DNA of 64,000 bases from DATBAT01 sp963824805 (lineage in GTDB: Bacteria; Acidobacteriota; Terriglobia; Terriglobales; Acidobacteriaceae): contig CAWGQZ010000085.1 of assembly GCA_963824805.1 (NCBI GenBank), positions 21,093-85,092 on the forward strand, written 5' to 3'. The notes under the pieces were generated by a model, which was given only the letters and a program-made list of their open reading frames with translations, was not told the DNA's origin and ran no database searches. Made by a program: the position numbers and the translations under genes. Of this stretch, positions 51,232 through 59,723 are shown one piece after another (positions within the stretch are counted from its first letter, which is position 1; each line of letters starts with the position of its first letter).

Positions 51232-52806
51232 TCAGTCTGCTCCAAACGAGGTGAACCCAGAGCTGGCGATCCGCTTGGAAGGCAATGTCCGTCCCAGTAG
51301 AGCAACCCCAGGAGTCCCGTTTCCGGTCCTGACTTCGAGAGAGCGCTTGCCGCCTCCCGATGGCGGCGATTTAGGAACAGACGCCGTTGCGGACGCGTCC
51401 AGGAAGGAACGCGCCCAACGGTGAACGTTCTGGCTTTTCACAATTTCCCGCAACAAATGCATGCGCTGACGCTTTTCCGACGGTAGCATCTGGCAGGCTT
51501 GGTAGATCGCCTGGGCCACTCCAATGAAATCGTTGGGATTTACCAGTAGGGCGCCATGCCGCAATTCGGGACTGGCCCCGGCAAATTCACTTAAGACCAA
51601 CACGCCACGTTCATCGACCTGCGCGGCGCAGAATTCCTTCGCCACCAGGTTCATTCCATCTTTCAATGGAGTGATGAGTGCGATATCGGCGGCGCGATAG
51701 TAGCCCAGCAAATCCTCCCGCCGCAGACTGCGATAGATATAGTGAATCGGAACCCATCCCGGCTGCGTAAACCGGCCATTGATCTCGCTGACCAGAAGCT
51801 CGACCTGTTGCCGCAAATCCTGGTACTTCGGAATGTCAGAGCGGCTGGGCACAACAATCTGCACCAGCGTCACCTGCCGCCTCAACTCCGGATATTTCTC
51901 GAGCAACATGCGGAATGACTGCAGACGTTCCGGAATTCCCTTGGTGTAGTCCATCCGGTCAACACCCAGGACTAGCAAGCTGTCGGAAAGCTCCTTGCGA
52001 ATATTCGCAGCACGCGCCGCTACATCTGCCTGGCCAGCAGGGATTGCAAACTCGTCGTAGTCGATGCTGATAGGAAATGCGCCCACAACCGTTTGCCGAT
52101 GATTGAATCTTACCGAAAGGGTCGACTGATCTCCTCCGATGACTTCGGCGTCCGGCATTAGACGGGCCAGGCAACTCAGAAAGTTCCCCCGGTCGCGCTC
52201 GGTCTGAAAACCTAAAACGTCGTATTGCAGAAGGGCTCGCAGAATCGCCTCGCGCCATGGCAGCTTCTCGAAAATATCGGGTGGTGGAAATGGGATGTGC
52301 TGAAAAAATCCAATCTTCGACTTAACATTCGCGTCCCGCAGATACTGTGCAACCAGCATGAAGTGATAGTCATGCACCCAGATAAAGTCATCCTCGGTAG
52401 CCTGCTCGGCGGTGGTTTGGGCAAACTTCCGATTTACCTGCTGATACATCTCCCAGTAGTCGGGCTTGAAATTGCATTGGGACTGCAAATCATGAAACAG
52501 GGGCCAGATAATTTCGTTGGCAAAGCCAATATAAAATTTCGCGACTTCCTGTTCGTTAAGCGAGACCGCCTGTAGATCGTAGGGTTCGTTGCGCGCCGCT
52601 TTTGCCAACAAAGGATCAATATTGGCCCCATCCGAGTTCCCCGGCCAGCCTATCCATAAACCGTTGCTGCGCGAGCTCCAGACCGCAGAGAGTGCCGTGG
52701 CCAACCCACCGGGGCTAGGTTCCACACGTGTTCCATCCCCCTGCCGCAATACCGAAACCGGCAGACGATTCGAAACGATAATGAGACGTCCTTTTTCTGC
52801 TGTCAT
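51232..52806 (-). CDS. otsA: Trehalose-6-phosphate synthase
   Basis: A 524-residue GT20 glycosyltransferase joining UDP-glucose and glucose 6-phosphate. The start GRLIIVSNRLPVSVLRQGDG, the acceptor site DDFIWVHDYHFMLVAQYLRD, IGFFQHIPFPPPDIFEKLPW, VDRMDYTKGIPERLQSFRML and DGMNLVAKEFCAAQ are all conserved. The last 60 residues (after ARSFLDA) are a Ser/Gly/Pro-rich tail not found in E. coli OtsA. It overlaps otsB by 4 bases (ATGA), so the pathway genes are translationally coupled. Trehalose protects against drying and osmotic stress, fitting a soil lifestyle. Confidence 0.95.
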   Translation of the reverse strand: MTAEKGRLIIVSNRLPVSVLRQGDGTRVEPSPGGLATALSAVWSSRSNGLWIGWPGNSDGANIDPLLAKAARNEPYDLQAVSLNEQEVAKFYIGFANEIIWPLFHDLQSQCNFKPDYWEMYQQVNRKFAQTTAEQATEDDFIWVHDYHFMLVAQYLRDANVKSKIGFFQHIPFPPPDIFEKLPWREAILRALLQYDVLGFQTERDRGNFLSCLARLMPDAEVIGGDQSTLSVRFNHRQTVVGAFPISIDYDEFAIPAGQADVAARAANIRKELSDSLLVLGVDRMDYTKGIPERLQSFRMLLEKYPELRRQVTLVQIVVPSRSDIPKYQDLRQQVELLVSEINGRFTQPGWVPIHYIYRSLRREDLLGYYRAADIALITPLKDGMNLVAKEFCAAQVDERGVLVLSEFAGASPELRHGALLVNPNDFIGVAQAIYQACQMLPSEKRQRMHLLREIVKSQNVHRWARSFLDASATASVPKSPPSGGGKRSLEVRTGNGTPGVALLGRTLPSKRIASSGFTSFGAD

Positions 52807-53594
52807 GCTTCACCTCCGCATGCGAGGAGCCACTGATGAAGGAACTCGCCGAGTTGTTCCGGCGGTTTCAGCCAGAGATCGGCCGCGGTTGGCCGATGTT
52901 GGGGACGGACCAGAATTCTCAGTCCCCTGTCTTTGAGAGCTAGAAAAGCGTCTTCGTCCGTCAGGTCGTCGCCCAGATATGCAACCGCGGCGTCCGGACT
53001 GCTTTCTTTTAAGATGCTCTTTACAGCATAACCTTTGTCCACACTGGACACTCTTATTTCCAATCCGCCATCAAACTCTAGTAACTTAAGTGCATGATCT
53101 TCGATCAGTGGTTTCCACTTCTGCGACACCATTCCTCTTAGCTTTTCCGCGTCCGCGGGATCAAGTCCACGCCAATGCACCGCTACCCCACCCGGCTTCA
53201 ACTCCAGATTCGCTTCATAGCCCAACGCCCGCACCACATCCGCCGACTTCAACAAGGCAGCTTCCTCCTTTCCTGGAAGCGTAACCACGCTGTAGTCGCC
53301 GTTGGGCATAAGGCGCTCCAATCCATGGCTTCCCCATATCTCCGGATGTGGATAAAGCCCACTCAACATGACCAACTCTCGCGACGGACGTCCCGTTACC
53401 AGCACCAGGCGCGTGCCCGCTTTCATGATTTCCGTCAACAGCGGCGGAATCTCCGGATAAGGAAAAGCATGGGTTCGATCCTTGTGAAACGGCGCCATGG
53501 TGCCGTCGTAGTCGAGCAGCAAGATTCGCTGATCGGCATTTTTTAGCTGCTCGAGGAAGGAAATGTAGATGGCCTCACGGTCGAGAACCCTCAT
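52803..53594 (-). CDS. otsB: Trehalose-6-phosphate phosphatase
   Basis: A 263-residue HAD phosphatase completing trehalose synthesis. The nucleophile motif is RILLLDYDGTMAPFHKDR; motif II is TRLVLVTGRPSRELVML; GSHGLERLMPNGDYSVVTLP and the final acidic motif AVAYLGDDLTDEDAFLALKD bind Mg. Start at ATG 53594 (RVLDREAIYISFLEQLKNAD) has GGAG six bases upstream; the open frame extends to 53669 without protein character. First gene of otsB-otsA. Confidence 0.93.
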   Translation of the reverse strand: MRVLDREAIYISFLEQLKNADQRILLLDYDGTMAPFHKDRTHAFPYPEIPPLLTEIMKAGTRLVLVTGRPSRELVMLSGLYPHPEIWGSHGLERLMPNGDYSVVTLPGKEEAALLKSADVVRALGYEANLELKPGGVAVHWRGLDPADAEKLRGMVSQKWKPLIEDHALKLLEFDGGLEIRVSSVDKGYAVKSILKESSPDAAVAYLGDDLTDEDAFLALKDRGLRILVRPQHRPTAADLWLKPPEQLGEFLHQWLLACGGEA

Positions 53595-53684
53595 GTTTTC
53601 TCCGCAGTCCTGAGTTGATGTCAGCCAAGCCACCCCGTAGTGGAGGGGTAGTTCAACGCCTACGTGCAAAAAATGCGGATCCGC

Positions 53685-53969
53685 TCAACAAAGCAGAGCG
53701 CAGGCCAGGGTTGAAGAGCTAGAGTACAGCACCAGCGAGGAAGTTGCGTCGACAACACCCTGCAGGACAGGGTCAGACGAACGGCGCAAAAGTGTTCGCT
53801 GGGCCACCAAAGCGATCGTGAGAATTGCCAGCAACGCCGCTTGCTGCGCCCGCAGAACCGTGAACGGCATATCGGTTACGGGAGAAACACAAAGCAGCAC
53901 GACAGTAAAAATAACTAGTACCGTAAGCACGACTTGAATTCGAGCAAACAAGCTAACACCTATAGGCAC
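53685..53969 (-). CDS. Possible small membrane protein
   Basis: A 94-residue frame with two predicted membrane helices (VVLTVLVIFTVVLLCVS and QQAALLAILTIALVAQRTLL) and a Ser/Leu-rich tail. A GTG at 53969 gives a reasonable N-terminus; the frame is open to 54008. No family recognised and no clear Shine-Dalgarno. It may be a genuine small inner-membrane protein or a chance hydrophobic frame. Confidence 0.35.
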   Translation of the reverse strand: MPIGVSLFARIQVVLTVLVIFTVVLLCVSPVTDMPFTVLRAQQAALLAILTIALVAQRTLLRRSSDPVLQGVVDATSSLVLYSSSSTLACALLC

Positions 53970-54080
53970 TATAGCAGCGCAATTTGAGGACAGGCAATAC
54001 TTTTGCACCTAGTAGGTTTGACCACTCAGCAAACGAAAGAACTTCCTCCGTGAACCTTGGTGTCCCTTATTTAATTTTGC

Positions 54081-55208
54081 CTAAGTCCATCGGAACCACT
54101 TGAGCGCCAGCCCAAACGATATTCCTCCCCACAAAAGCATGACCATCAGTCGCCCCAATTGTGCTGACAGCGGCTCCCCTTGCAGGATGGTCGCCCGTAA
54201 GGCATCGTTCAAGGCGGTCAATGGCAGCGCCTTAATAAACGGATGCACCGCCACCGGAAATCGCTCATAAGAAAAGAAGACGCCGGAGAAAATCCACATC
54301 GGCATCATGGCCAAGTTGATGAGTCCACTAACACTTTCAATCTTCTGTGCCCGGCTCGCGGTCAAAAGACCAAGTCCGCCAAAGCACAGCCCACCGAGGA
54401 TTCCCATTAATAGGATGGTCCAAAGCGAACCCAGGACGCGCATGTGGAAAACTAAGACGCCAAATCCCAACAGCAAAGCTACCTCAATGAACGTCATCAG
54501 CAACCGGCTGCTGGTCAACGCCAATAGAAAATCGCTTCGGCGCATGGGTGTTGCCACAAAACGCTTGAGCAATTTGCGCTGTCGCATCTCCACCAGGGCG
54601 AAGCCGATGCCCCACATGGCGGCGTTCATGATGTTCATTCCCAGCAATCCGGGAATCAGAAAGTCTATATAGCGCGATCCTGGCTCGCTCGACACCACGG
54701 CGGAAGTCGGAAATGCGCTCTTTCGTCCCGCGGCTTCCTGCACGATATCGTCAACCACCGTATGCGCCAGCAGACTCTCCGGCCGTGCCGGGTCGTAGCG
54801 GTATTGCAGACCGCCATTGCCATCGGGTTGGATGACCAGGTCGAATTTGCCCACACGGAAATCCTGCAGAGCGCGAGCCTGGTCTAGCACCCACACCCGC
54901 ACCGCAGCCCGCCGTGGCGACTGCTGCAGCAGGTCGAGCGTGTGCTGAGCGCCCGGTCCTTCCACGATTACTACTGGGGACGCGTCCGCCGGTTTGTTGC
55001 GGAAAGCAATTCCCAAACCAAGCGCAAGCAGCAGCGGAAACACAAACACCCAAAAAATGACTTCTGGCTCGCGCTTCAATTCCTTCAGCCGGGCAACCAG
55101 CAGATGCGAGTACCCCGACCACCGGCCGTTCTTCTGCGCGCGAGCTTCTGGGTTGGAAACCGGACTCAACTCCGCTGTCGCTTGTTCTTTCTCTGATATC
55201 GGCATCAC
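54081..55208 (-). CDS. ABC-2 type transporter permease
   Basis: A 375-residue membrane subunit. It has a cytoplasmic N-terminus, a first helix (VIFWVFVFPLLLALGLGIAF), a large extracytoplasmic loop of about 130 residues, then five helices including LIPGLLGMNIMNAAMWGIGF, the family mark, and GILGGLCFGGLGLLTASRA. RQRKLLKRFVATPMRRSDFL is the conserved coupling segment. ABC-2 exporters of this NatB/YhhJ-like type move drugs, lipids or ions outward. It overlaps the ATPase gene by 4 bases. Confidence 0.88.
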   Translation of the reverse strand: MMPISEKEQATAELSPVSNPEARAQKNGRWSGYSHLLVARLKELKREPEVIFWVFVFPLLLALGLGIAFRNKPADASPVVIVEGPGAQHTLDLLQQSPRRAAVRVWVLDQARALQDFRVGKFDLVIQPDGNGGLQYRYDPARPESLLAHTVVDDIVQEAAGRKSAFPTSAVVSSEPGSRYIDFLIPGLLGMNIMNAAMWGIGFALVEMRQRKLLKRFVATPMRRSDFLLALTSSRLLMTFIEVALLLGFGVLVFHMRVLGSLWTILLMGILGGLCFGGLGLLTASRAQKIESVSGLINLAMMPMWIFSGVFFSYERFPVAVHPFIKALPLTALNDALRATILQGEPLSAQLGRLMVMLLWGGISFGLALKWFRWT

Positions 55209-56140
55209 TCTTCCCTCAAGTGCCGGCCCGTGAGGCGCACGAACACATCTTCCAGGCTCGCTTGCCGCGTGGTCAGGTGTTCAAGCTGCGCGCCACAGCG
55301 GTCAACTTCATTCAACAACACAGGAATCGTCATATGCGGTTCACGAACGTTAAGTGACATGAGTCCGTCTTCGTTACGCGCCCCCTCAACCCCCGGCAAC
55401 TCTTTCCATTTATCCGCTCCCTGCACCCCGTCGGAACCACCGCTGACGGCAAATTCGACCACGTGATGTCCACCGAGATGATCGATCAACTCCGCCGGAC
55501 TTCCCGTCGCGATTACCTGACCGTGATCGATAATCACCAGCCGGTTGCAAAGTTTCTCGGCCTCATCCATGTAATGCGTAGTCAGCAACACCGTGCCACC
55601 CGACTTCTGAAAGTTCCGCACGATGTCCCAAAGCTGCCGCCGACTCTGCGGATCAAGTCCTGTGGTCGGCTCATCCAAAAACAGAATCTTAGGATTTCCC
55701 ACCAGCGCCGTCGCCACAGCCAACCGTTGCTTCTGGCCGCCCGACAACTTTCCTACCCAGGCATCTGCCTTTTCCCCAAGTTGCAAGGCGTCGAGCACTT
55801 CTTCCGCTGGACGCGGCTCTCGGTAGAAACTGGCAAACAGGTCAATCGTCTCGCGCACCGTGAGTTTTTCGGAAAGCCGGGTCTCTTGCAAAGAAATTCC
55901 CAGCCACTCTCGGAGTTCCCGCGCATGTTCTCTCCAATTCCTCCCCAGGATCGTTACTTCCCCGGAAGTGGGTTCGAGCAGCCCTTCCAGGATTTCGATC
56001 GTCGTAGTCTTCCCCGCTCCATTCGGACCGAGCAGCCCGAAGCATTCACCGGCCTCTATTGACAGGTTAAGACCCCGCACCGCCTCGACCTTACCGTCGT
56101 AAGTCTTGCGCAAATCTCGGCATTGAATCGCAGTAGTCAC
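55205..56140 (-). CDS. ABC-2 type transporter ATP-binding protein
   Basis: A 311-residue ATPase: Walker A GLLGPNGAGKTTTIEILEGL, Q-loop in LGISLQETRLSEKLTV, signature KLSGGQKQRLAVATALVG, Walker B ILFLDEPTTGLDPQSRRQLW and H-loop TVLLTTHYMDEAE. A C-terminal region of 80 residues follows (LMSLNVREPHMTIPVLLNEV), typical of the NatA/CcmA-like branch. Start is GTG at 56138-56140 (TTAIQCRDLRKTYDGKVEAV); the frame is open to 56221. It forms a two-gene exporter operon with the permease; no separate substrate-binding or fusion protein is present. Confidence 0.93.
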   Translation of the reverse strand: MTTAIQCRDLRKTYDGKVEAVRGLNLSIEAGECFGLLGPNGAGKTTTIEILEGLLEPTSGEVTILGRNWREHARELREWLGISLQETRLSEKLTVRETIDLFASFYREPRPAEEVLDALQLGEKADAWVGKLSGGQKQRLAVATALVGNPKILFLDEPTTGLDPQSRRQLWDIVRNFQKSGGTVLLTTHYMDEAEKLCNRLVIIDHGQVIATGSPAELIDHLGGHHVVEFAVSGGSDGVQGADKWKELPGVEGARNEDGLMSLNVREPHMTIPVLLNEVDRCGAQLEHLTTRQASLEDVFVRLTGRHLREE

Positions 56141-56263
56141 GTCTGGATTGTACCCAACAATACCTAGGGCGGGCACTCTCGTTCGCCTGCTGAGATAGGC
56201 AAGCTGAAGCGATGGGCACACCTTGGTGCGGCCGCCTGGCGGCCAAGAGTGCCTGCCTCAAAT

Positions 56264-56290
56264 AAAAAGGCCCCCGCTTTCGCGGAGGCC
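56264..56290 (-). terminator. Rho-independent terminator of the HtrA-like protease gene
   Basis: GGCCTCCGC-GAAA-GCGGGGGCC then TTTTT on the minus strand: a nine-base stem with one mismatch, 17 bases after the protease stop codon. Confidence 0.8.
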
Positions 56291-56306
56291 TCTGCCTTCC
56301 CCTCAG

Positions 56307-57851
56307 CTAGCCTTGCGTCGGATGCAACACCCGGAAGGTGCTGCCGCCGTTCGACCAGACCAGCACCAGCGCGTCCTGATCCTTAGGAATATCTGCCAGC
56401 GCCTTTTGCACCTCGCTCGCTGACTGCACCGGCTTGCGGTTTACTTCCATGATGATGTCGCCGCGTTGCAGTCCCGCATTGTCCGCTGAACTGCCTGGCA
56501 CCACCCGCTCCACCACCGCGCCGCGCACGTCACTGTCTGCCTGCACCTGCTGCCGCACGTCGGGAGTCAGGTCTCCCAGTCCAACGCCCCAGCGCGGTTT
56601 ACCATGTTCCGCATTTGCACTTTCATCGTCCTTGTCGCGGCTTCCCATGGCTTCAAGCGTCACCGGCAGGTCCATGCTCTTGCCATCACGCATCACGTTC
56701 AAGTGGATCGTGTTTCCCGGCTGCTTCTGTCCAACTTCGACCTGCAACTCGCCGGCATCGTTAATGGCATGGCCATTGAGCTCAGTAATCACGTCGCCCA
56801 CTTTAAGTCCAGCCTTCGCTCCGGGGGAGTTGGGCTCAACTTGCGAAATCACCGCACCGACGGCTTTGTCGACATGGAAGAATTTCGCCTGGTCCGGAGT
56901 TACATCAGCAATTCCGACTCCCATGTAACCGTGAGTGACTTTTCCATCGCGAATCAGCGCCTCCATCGTCGGCCGCACGATCTGGGTCGGAATAGCGAAT
57001 CCCATCCCGGAGAAGCCACCAGTCGCAGAAATCAGGAAGGTGTTGATTCCGATTACTTCACCATGAACATTCACCAGCGGGCCTCCGGAGTTGCCAGGAT
57101 TGATGGCAGCATCGGTCTGAATGAACTGGCCCGGCGAACGCCGGTCAGCCCCAGGATTGGGACGGTTCAATGCGCTCACGATTCCACGCGTCACCGTGAA
57201 GCGATATCCCATCGGGTTACCGAATGCCAGCACCGACTGTCCCGGATGCAGCTTGGTCGAATCGCCAAGCGGCGCGCTCGGCAGATTGGTTGCATCGACC
57301 TTGATCACCGCGAGATCGGTCAGCGGATCGGCGCCCACCAGCTTTGCCGGCATGATGCGCCGGTCGCTCATGGTCACGCGAATGTCCACAGCTCCATCGA
57401 TCACGTGATTGTTAGTCACGATGTAGCCATCGGGTGAAATGATCACACCGCTGCCGAGCCCATGCTCGATCTGCGGCTGCTGCGGCATCATCCGGCCGAA
57501 AGGATTGCCTCCGAACGGGCCGAAGAATTGCCCCATGCCACCGTCCTGATCGTCATCGTCTCCAGGTTGTTGTACCTGCCCGCGTCTTCCGGAGTTTCTC
57601 GACGTTACGGTCACGTTCACAATGGCCGGAGTTACACGCGCCGCCAGCGCTTCCATGGCCTTGTCGAGCGAGACCAAAGCTGACACGCTGGAATCATCCA
57701 ACGGTGCCACGGCTGGAGCCGGAGCTGGTGTTGCGGCCTTTGCCGGAGTGAATTCGTAGGCCGCGAGCGCGAATACCGAGCCCACCGCCACCACCGGCAC
57801 GATCAAGCGCCGGGTTAGATTGTTCTTCCAACTTTCTATCCACTTTTTCAT
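56307..57851 (-). CDS. Do/HtrA-family periplasmic serine protease with two PDZ domains
   Basis: A 514-residue protein of the DegP/DegQ type. After a basic start, LIVPVVAVGSVFALAAYEF is a signal or anchor. The trypsin-like domain has His in YIVTNNHVIDGAVDIRVTM, Asp in DPLTDLAVIKVDATNLP and Ser in INPGNSGGPLVNVHGEVIGI. PDZ1 (about residues 285-385) reads SPGAKAGLKVGDVITELNGH, PDZ2 VPGSSADNAGLQRGDIIMEV. It degrades or refolds damaged envelope proteins. Start ATG 57851 has CGGAG upstream; the open frame to 57899 runs through the operator AACTAATTGTTTAGTT at 57873-57888 and should not be used. The shared operator ties it to the BlaI-M56 pair upstream. Confidence 0.93.
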   Translation of the reverse strand: MKKWIESWKNNLTRRLIVPVVAVGSVFALAAYEFTPAKAATPAPAPAVAPLDDSSVSALVSLDKAMEALAARVTPAIVNVTVTSRNSGRRGQVQQPGDDDDQDGGMGQFFGPFGGNPFGRMMPQQPQIEHGLGSGVIISPDGYIVTNNHVIDGAVDIRVTMSDRRIMPAKLVGADPLTDLAVIKVDATNLPSAPLGDSTKLHPGQSVLAFGNPMGYRFTVTRGIVSALNRPNPGADRRSPGQFIQTDAAINPGNSGGPLVNVHGEVIGINTFLISATGGFSGMGFAIPTQIVRPTMEALIRDGKVTHGYMGVGIADVTPDQAKFFHVDKAVGAVISQVEPNSPGAKAGLKVGDVITELNGHAINDAGELQVEVGQKQPGNTIHLNVMRDGKSMDLPVTLEAMGSRDKDDESANAEHGKPRWGVGLGDLTPDVRQQVQADSDVRGAVVERVVPGSSADNAGLQRGDIIMEVNRKPVQSASEVQKALADIPKDQDALVLVWSNGGSTFRVLHPTQG

Positions 57852-57872
57852 TATGCTGTTCTCCGATCGAAT

Positions 57873-57888
57873 AACTAATTGTTTAGTT
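57873..57888. promoter_or_regulatory. Shared BlaI-type operator, copy in front of the HtrA protease
   Basis: AACTAA-TTGT-TTAGTT, a perfect inverted repeat 21 bases upstream of the protease ATG. The same sequence plus the next G (17 bases) occurs at 59655-59671, upstream of the BlaI-type gene. Repressor binding here would cover the promoter or ribosome-binding region. Confidence 0.75.
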
Positions 57889-57911
57889 GATATCGCCAAA
57901 AAAATTTGCGC

Positions 57912-58676
57912 CTAAATCTTCCCCACGAAGTATGTCGTCTCCACCAGCTGGCGCCCAGCGCTGTCTTGCATAACCCGCCAGAAACAGGTCGTCAAGATCG
58001 GCGAGCCTTGCAAGTCGTACTGCACCGTTTGAGTAACGAATGTCGCCTCGCTAAGCGGGATCTTCTGCACCGGAGATTTCGCCAACATCACTCGAGGCCG
58101 CGCTGGACGTATCTTCTGCTTGGCGGGAATCAGACTCGAATCTACTCCCGTGCGCGGGGGCGCTGGCATCTTCACCCACTTCGGTTCCGACGCAACTACT
58201 GACTTACTGACTGGGACGACCGGCCCCGCCAGCGCTTGCGCACTCACAGCGGGAGCCTCCGGCTGAAACGCAACTAGCTGGGGAGCATACGGAGCCGCCA
58301 CCATCGTCACCCCTGAAAGGACGGTGACAAAACCAAGCACCGGCTTCCAGACTCGTGTGGCACGCGGACATTTGCTGTCCAGAATTCGCGTCACCCGTCT
58401 AGAGATCTGCTTCACCCGTCCTACCACAGCATGGACCAGCGCCAGTTCTCTTCCCTGGTGGATCTTCTCGGCAAATGAAATCAATGAGGCCGCATAGGCC
58501 TTAGGATTGGCGGTCTGTTCCAGCACGAGGTCATCGCAGGCCATCTCGCGTTCCAGCGCCAGCTTGCCCTCAATCCACCACACCGCCGGATGGAAGAACA
58601 ACACCGCCTTCATTACTTTCTGGAACAGGTTGGTCCAGTCGTCCCAGCGGCGAAGATGTGCCAGTTCATGCAACAA
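57912..58676 (-). CDS. M56 (BlaR1-like) membrane peptidase, C-terminal part (after frameshift)
   Basis: This frame has the zinc motif HELAH in LHELAHLRRWDDWTNLFQKV, the third ligand region EREMACDDLVLEQTANPKAY, and a last membrane helix near VLGFVTVLSGVTMVAA. About 110 residues follow outside the membrane (VPVSKSVVASEPKWVKMPAP to TCFWRVMQDSAGRQLVETTY), without the SxxK penicillin-binding domain of BlaR1. Removing one T from CTCTTGTTG near 58673 joins the two frames (EDLKVTLLHELAHLRRWDDW). What it senses is unknown; cleavage of a partner repressor is inferred from BlaR1/MecR1. Confidence 0.85.
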   Translation of the reverse strand: MLHELAHLRRWDDWTNLFQKVMKAVLFFHPAVWWIEGKLALEREMACDDLVLEQTANPKAYAASLISFAEKIHQGRELALVHAVVGRVKQISRRVTRILDSKCPRATRVWKPVLGFVTVLSGVTMVAAPYAPQLVAFQPEAPAVSAQALAGPVVPVSKSVVASEPKWVKMPAPPRTGVDSSLIPAKQKIRPARPRVMLAKSPVQKIPLSEATFVTQTVQYDLQGSPILTTCFWRVMQDSAGRQLVETTYFVGKI

Positions 58677-59229
58677 GAGTCACCTTCAAATCTTCGAGGC
58701 TGAGGTCGGTCAATGCCCAGGACGGAAGCACAATCGCAGGCCGGAAAAACCCAACCGCAGCCGGAGCCTGCACCTGGTCTGAAATGCAGAGTTTGACCTG
58801 CCGCGCCGGGGCAAATTTTTTCAAGACCGTCTCGAGCTCATGATGCAAAGAGCCCAAATCGACTTCCTCACAACTGCGCCGCAACTTTCCTATCTGCCAC
58901 AAGCCCATCCCCAGCCGCATCAGGAAGACCACAGAAACAGCCGCCCATGCCGCCAGCAGGTACACCGCCCACGTACTGGAAATAGTAAGCGGCGCCCGCA
59001 CTCCACTGAAAGTGTGTGGTGCGGAGCGGGAAACGAAGGGCAACGCAGCAATCGCCAGAAGGGCAAAGAACCAAACCGCGAACCGGGTCCCCGAGCTTTG
59101 CCGGGCAGTAAATCGCAACAGTGCCCAGGCGAGAATCGCAATCCCAGTCCCCTCGGCCACAGTATTAATGAGGCTGGCTGCTGAAACCTGCGCCAAACTC
59201 TGGAGCTCAAGCGAGGTTAGAGCAATCAT
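58666..59229 (-). CDS. M56 (BlaR1-like) membrane peptidase, N-terminal part
   Basis: First 185 residues of the M56 peptidase: three membrane helices (INTVAEGTGIAILAWALLRF, FAVWFFALLAIAALPFV, WAVYLLAAWAAVSVVFLMRL) and the cytoplasmic segment RQVKLCISDQVQAPAAVGFF, RPAIVLPSWALTDLSLEDLK, which always precedes the HExxH helix in the family. The frame ends two residues after the indel. Its start overlaps the stop of the BlaI-type gene by 4 bases (ATGA), so repressor and peptidase are made together. Repaired length is about 438 residues. Confidence 0.85.
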   Translation of the reverse strand: MIALTSLELQSLAQVSAASLINTVAEGTGIAILAWALLRFTARQSSGTRFAVWFFALLAIAALPFVSRSAPHTFSGVRAPLTISSTWAVYLLAAWAAVSVVFLMRLGMGLWQIGKLRRSCEEVDLGSLHHELETVLKKFAPARQVKLCISDQVQAPAAVGFFRPAIVLPSWALTDLSLEDLKVTLVA

Positions 59230-59609
59230 TGGGTCTCGCTCCTGTCCAGCAGTTCACGCAGCCGCTTCAACTCGTCTGCTTCAAGCCCTTCATCTTCGAG
59301 GATATTAAGGACCAACGCCTCGTGCGAGTTCCCAAAAAACCGGCTGACCAGATGCCGAATCTCTGACCGCGTGGCTTCATCCCGTTGAATCTGGGGCTCG
59401 TAAATATGTGCTCTGCCGTCTTTTACGTGCCGCACATAACCTTTTTTCTCAAGGATGCGGACGGTGGTCAGTACCGAGTTATAGGCTAAAGCTGGCTTGG
59501 CGGGGAGCGCCTCCAAAACATTCTGGACGGTCCCCGACCCCTTGCGCCACAAAACATCCATGATGCGCAATTCAGCTTCGGTAAGGATTACGGATTGCTT
59601 TGGGGGCAC
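59226..59609 (-). CDS. BlaI/MecI-family transcriptional repressor
   Basis: A 127-residue winged-helix repressor. The DNA-binding domain is LTEAELRIMDVLWRKGSGTV, QNVLEALPAKPALAYNSVLT, TVRILEKKGYVRHVKDGRAH; the dimerisation helices are ATRSEIRHLVSRFFGNSHEA and LEADELKRLRELLDRSE. In BlaI/BlaR1 systems the membrane partner triggers repressor cleavage and releases the target genes. Here the partner is the M56 protein downstream, and the likely operator AACTAATTGTTTAGTT is 45 bases upstream of its own start and again before the HtrA-like protease, suggesting autoregulation and control of the protease. Confidence 0.92.
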   Translation of the reverse strand: MPPKQSVILTEAELRIMDVLWRKGSGTVQNVLEALPAKPALAYNSVLTTVRILEKKGYVRHVKDGRAHIYEPQIQRDEATRSEIRHLVSRFFGNSHEALVLNILEDEGLEADELKRLRELLDRSETQ

Positions 59610-59654
59610 GGTGCCTTCCTCTATTTCATTAGACGCAGCAGAAAAGCAAAAGTA

Positions 59655-59671
59655 AACTAATTGTTTAGTTG
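59655..59671. promoter_or_regulatory. Shared BlaI-type operator, copy in front of the repressor gene
   Basis: AACTAATTGTTTAGTTG, a six-base perfect inverted repeat with a four-base centre, identical over 17 bases to the site at 57873-57889. Position upstream of the BlaI-type gene fits autorepression. Confidence 0.75.
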
Positions 59672-59723
59672 CATACTTTCCTGGATTTGTTGCCTAACTG
59701 CTGGCCTGCTTTTATTTCCCCTT

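Noticed and set aside
56604..57437. 277-codon plus-strand frame opposite the HtrA-like protease
   Set aside because: His/Arg-rich composition typical of the complement of a protease gene; no domain.
57852..57899. Longer N-terminus of the HtrA-like protease
   Set aside because: The extra codons translate the operator palindrome; the ATG at 57851 has the ribosome-binding site and precedes the signal sequence.
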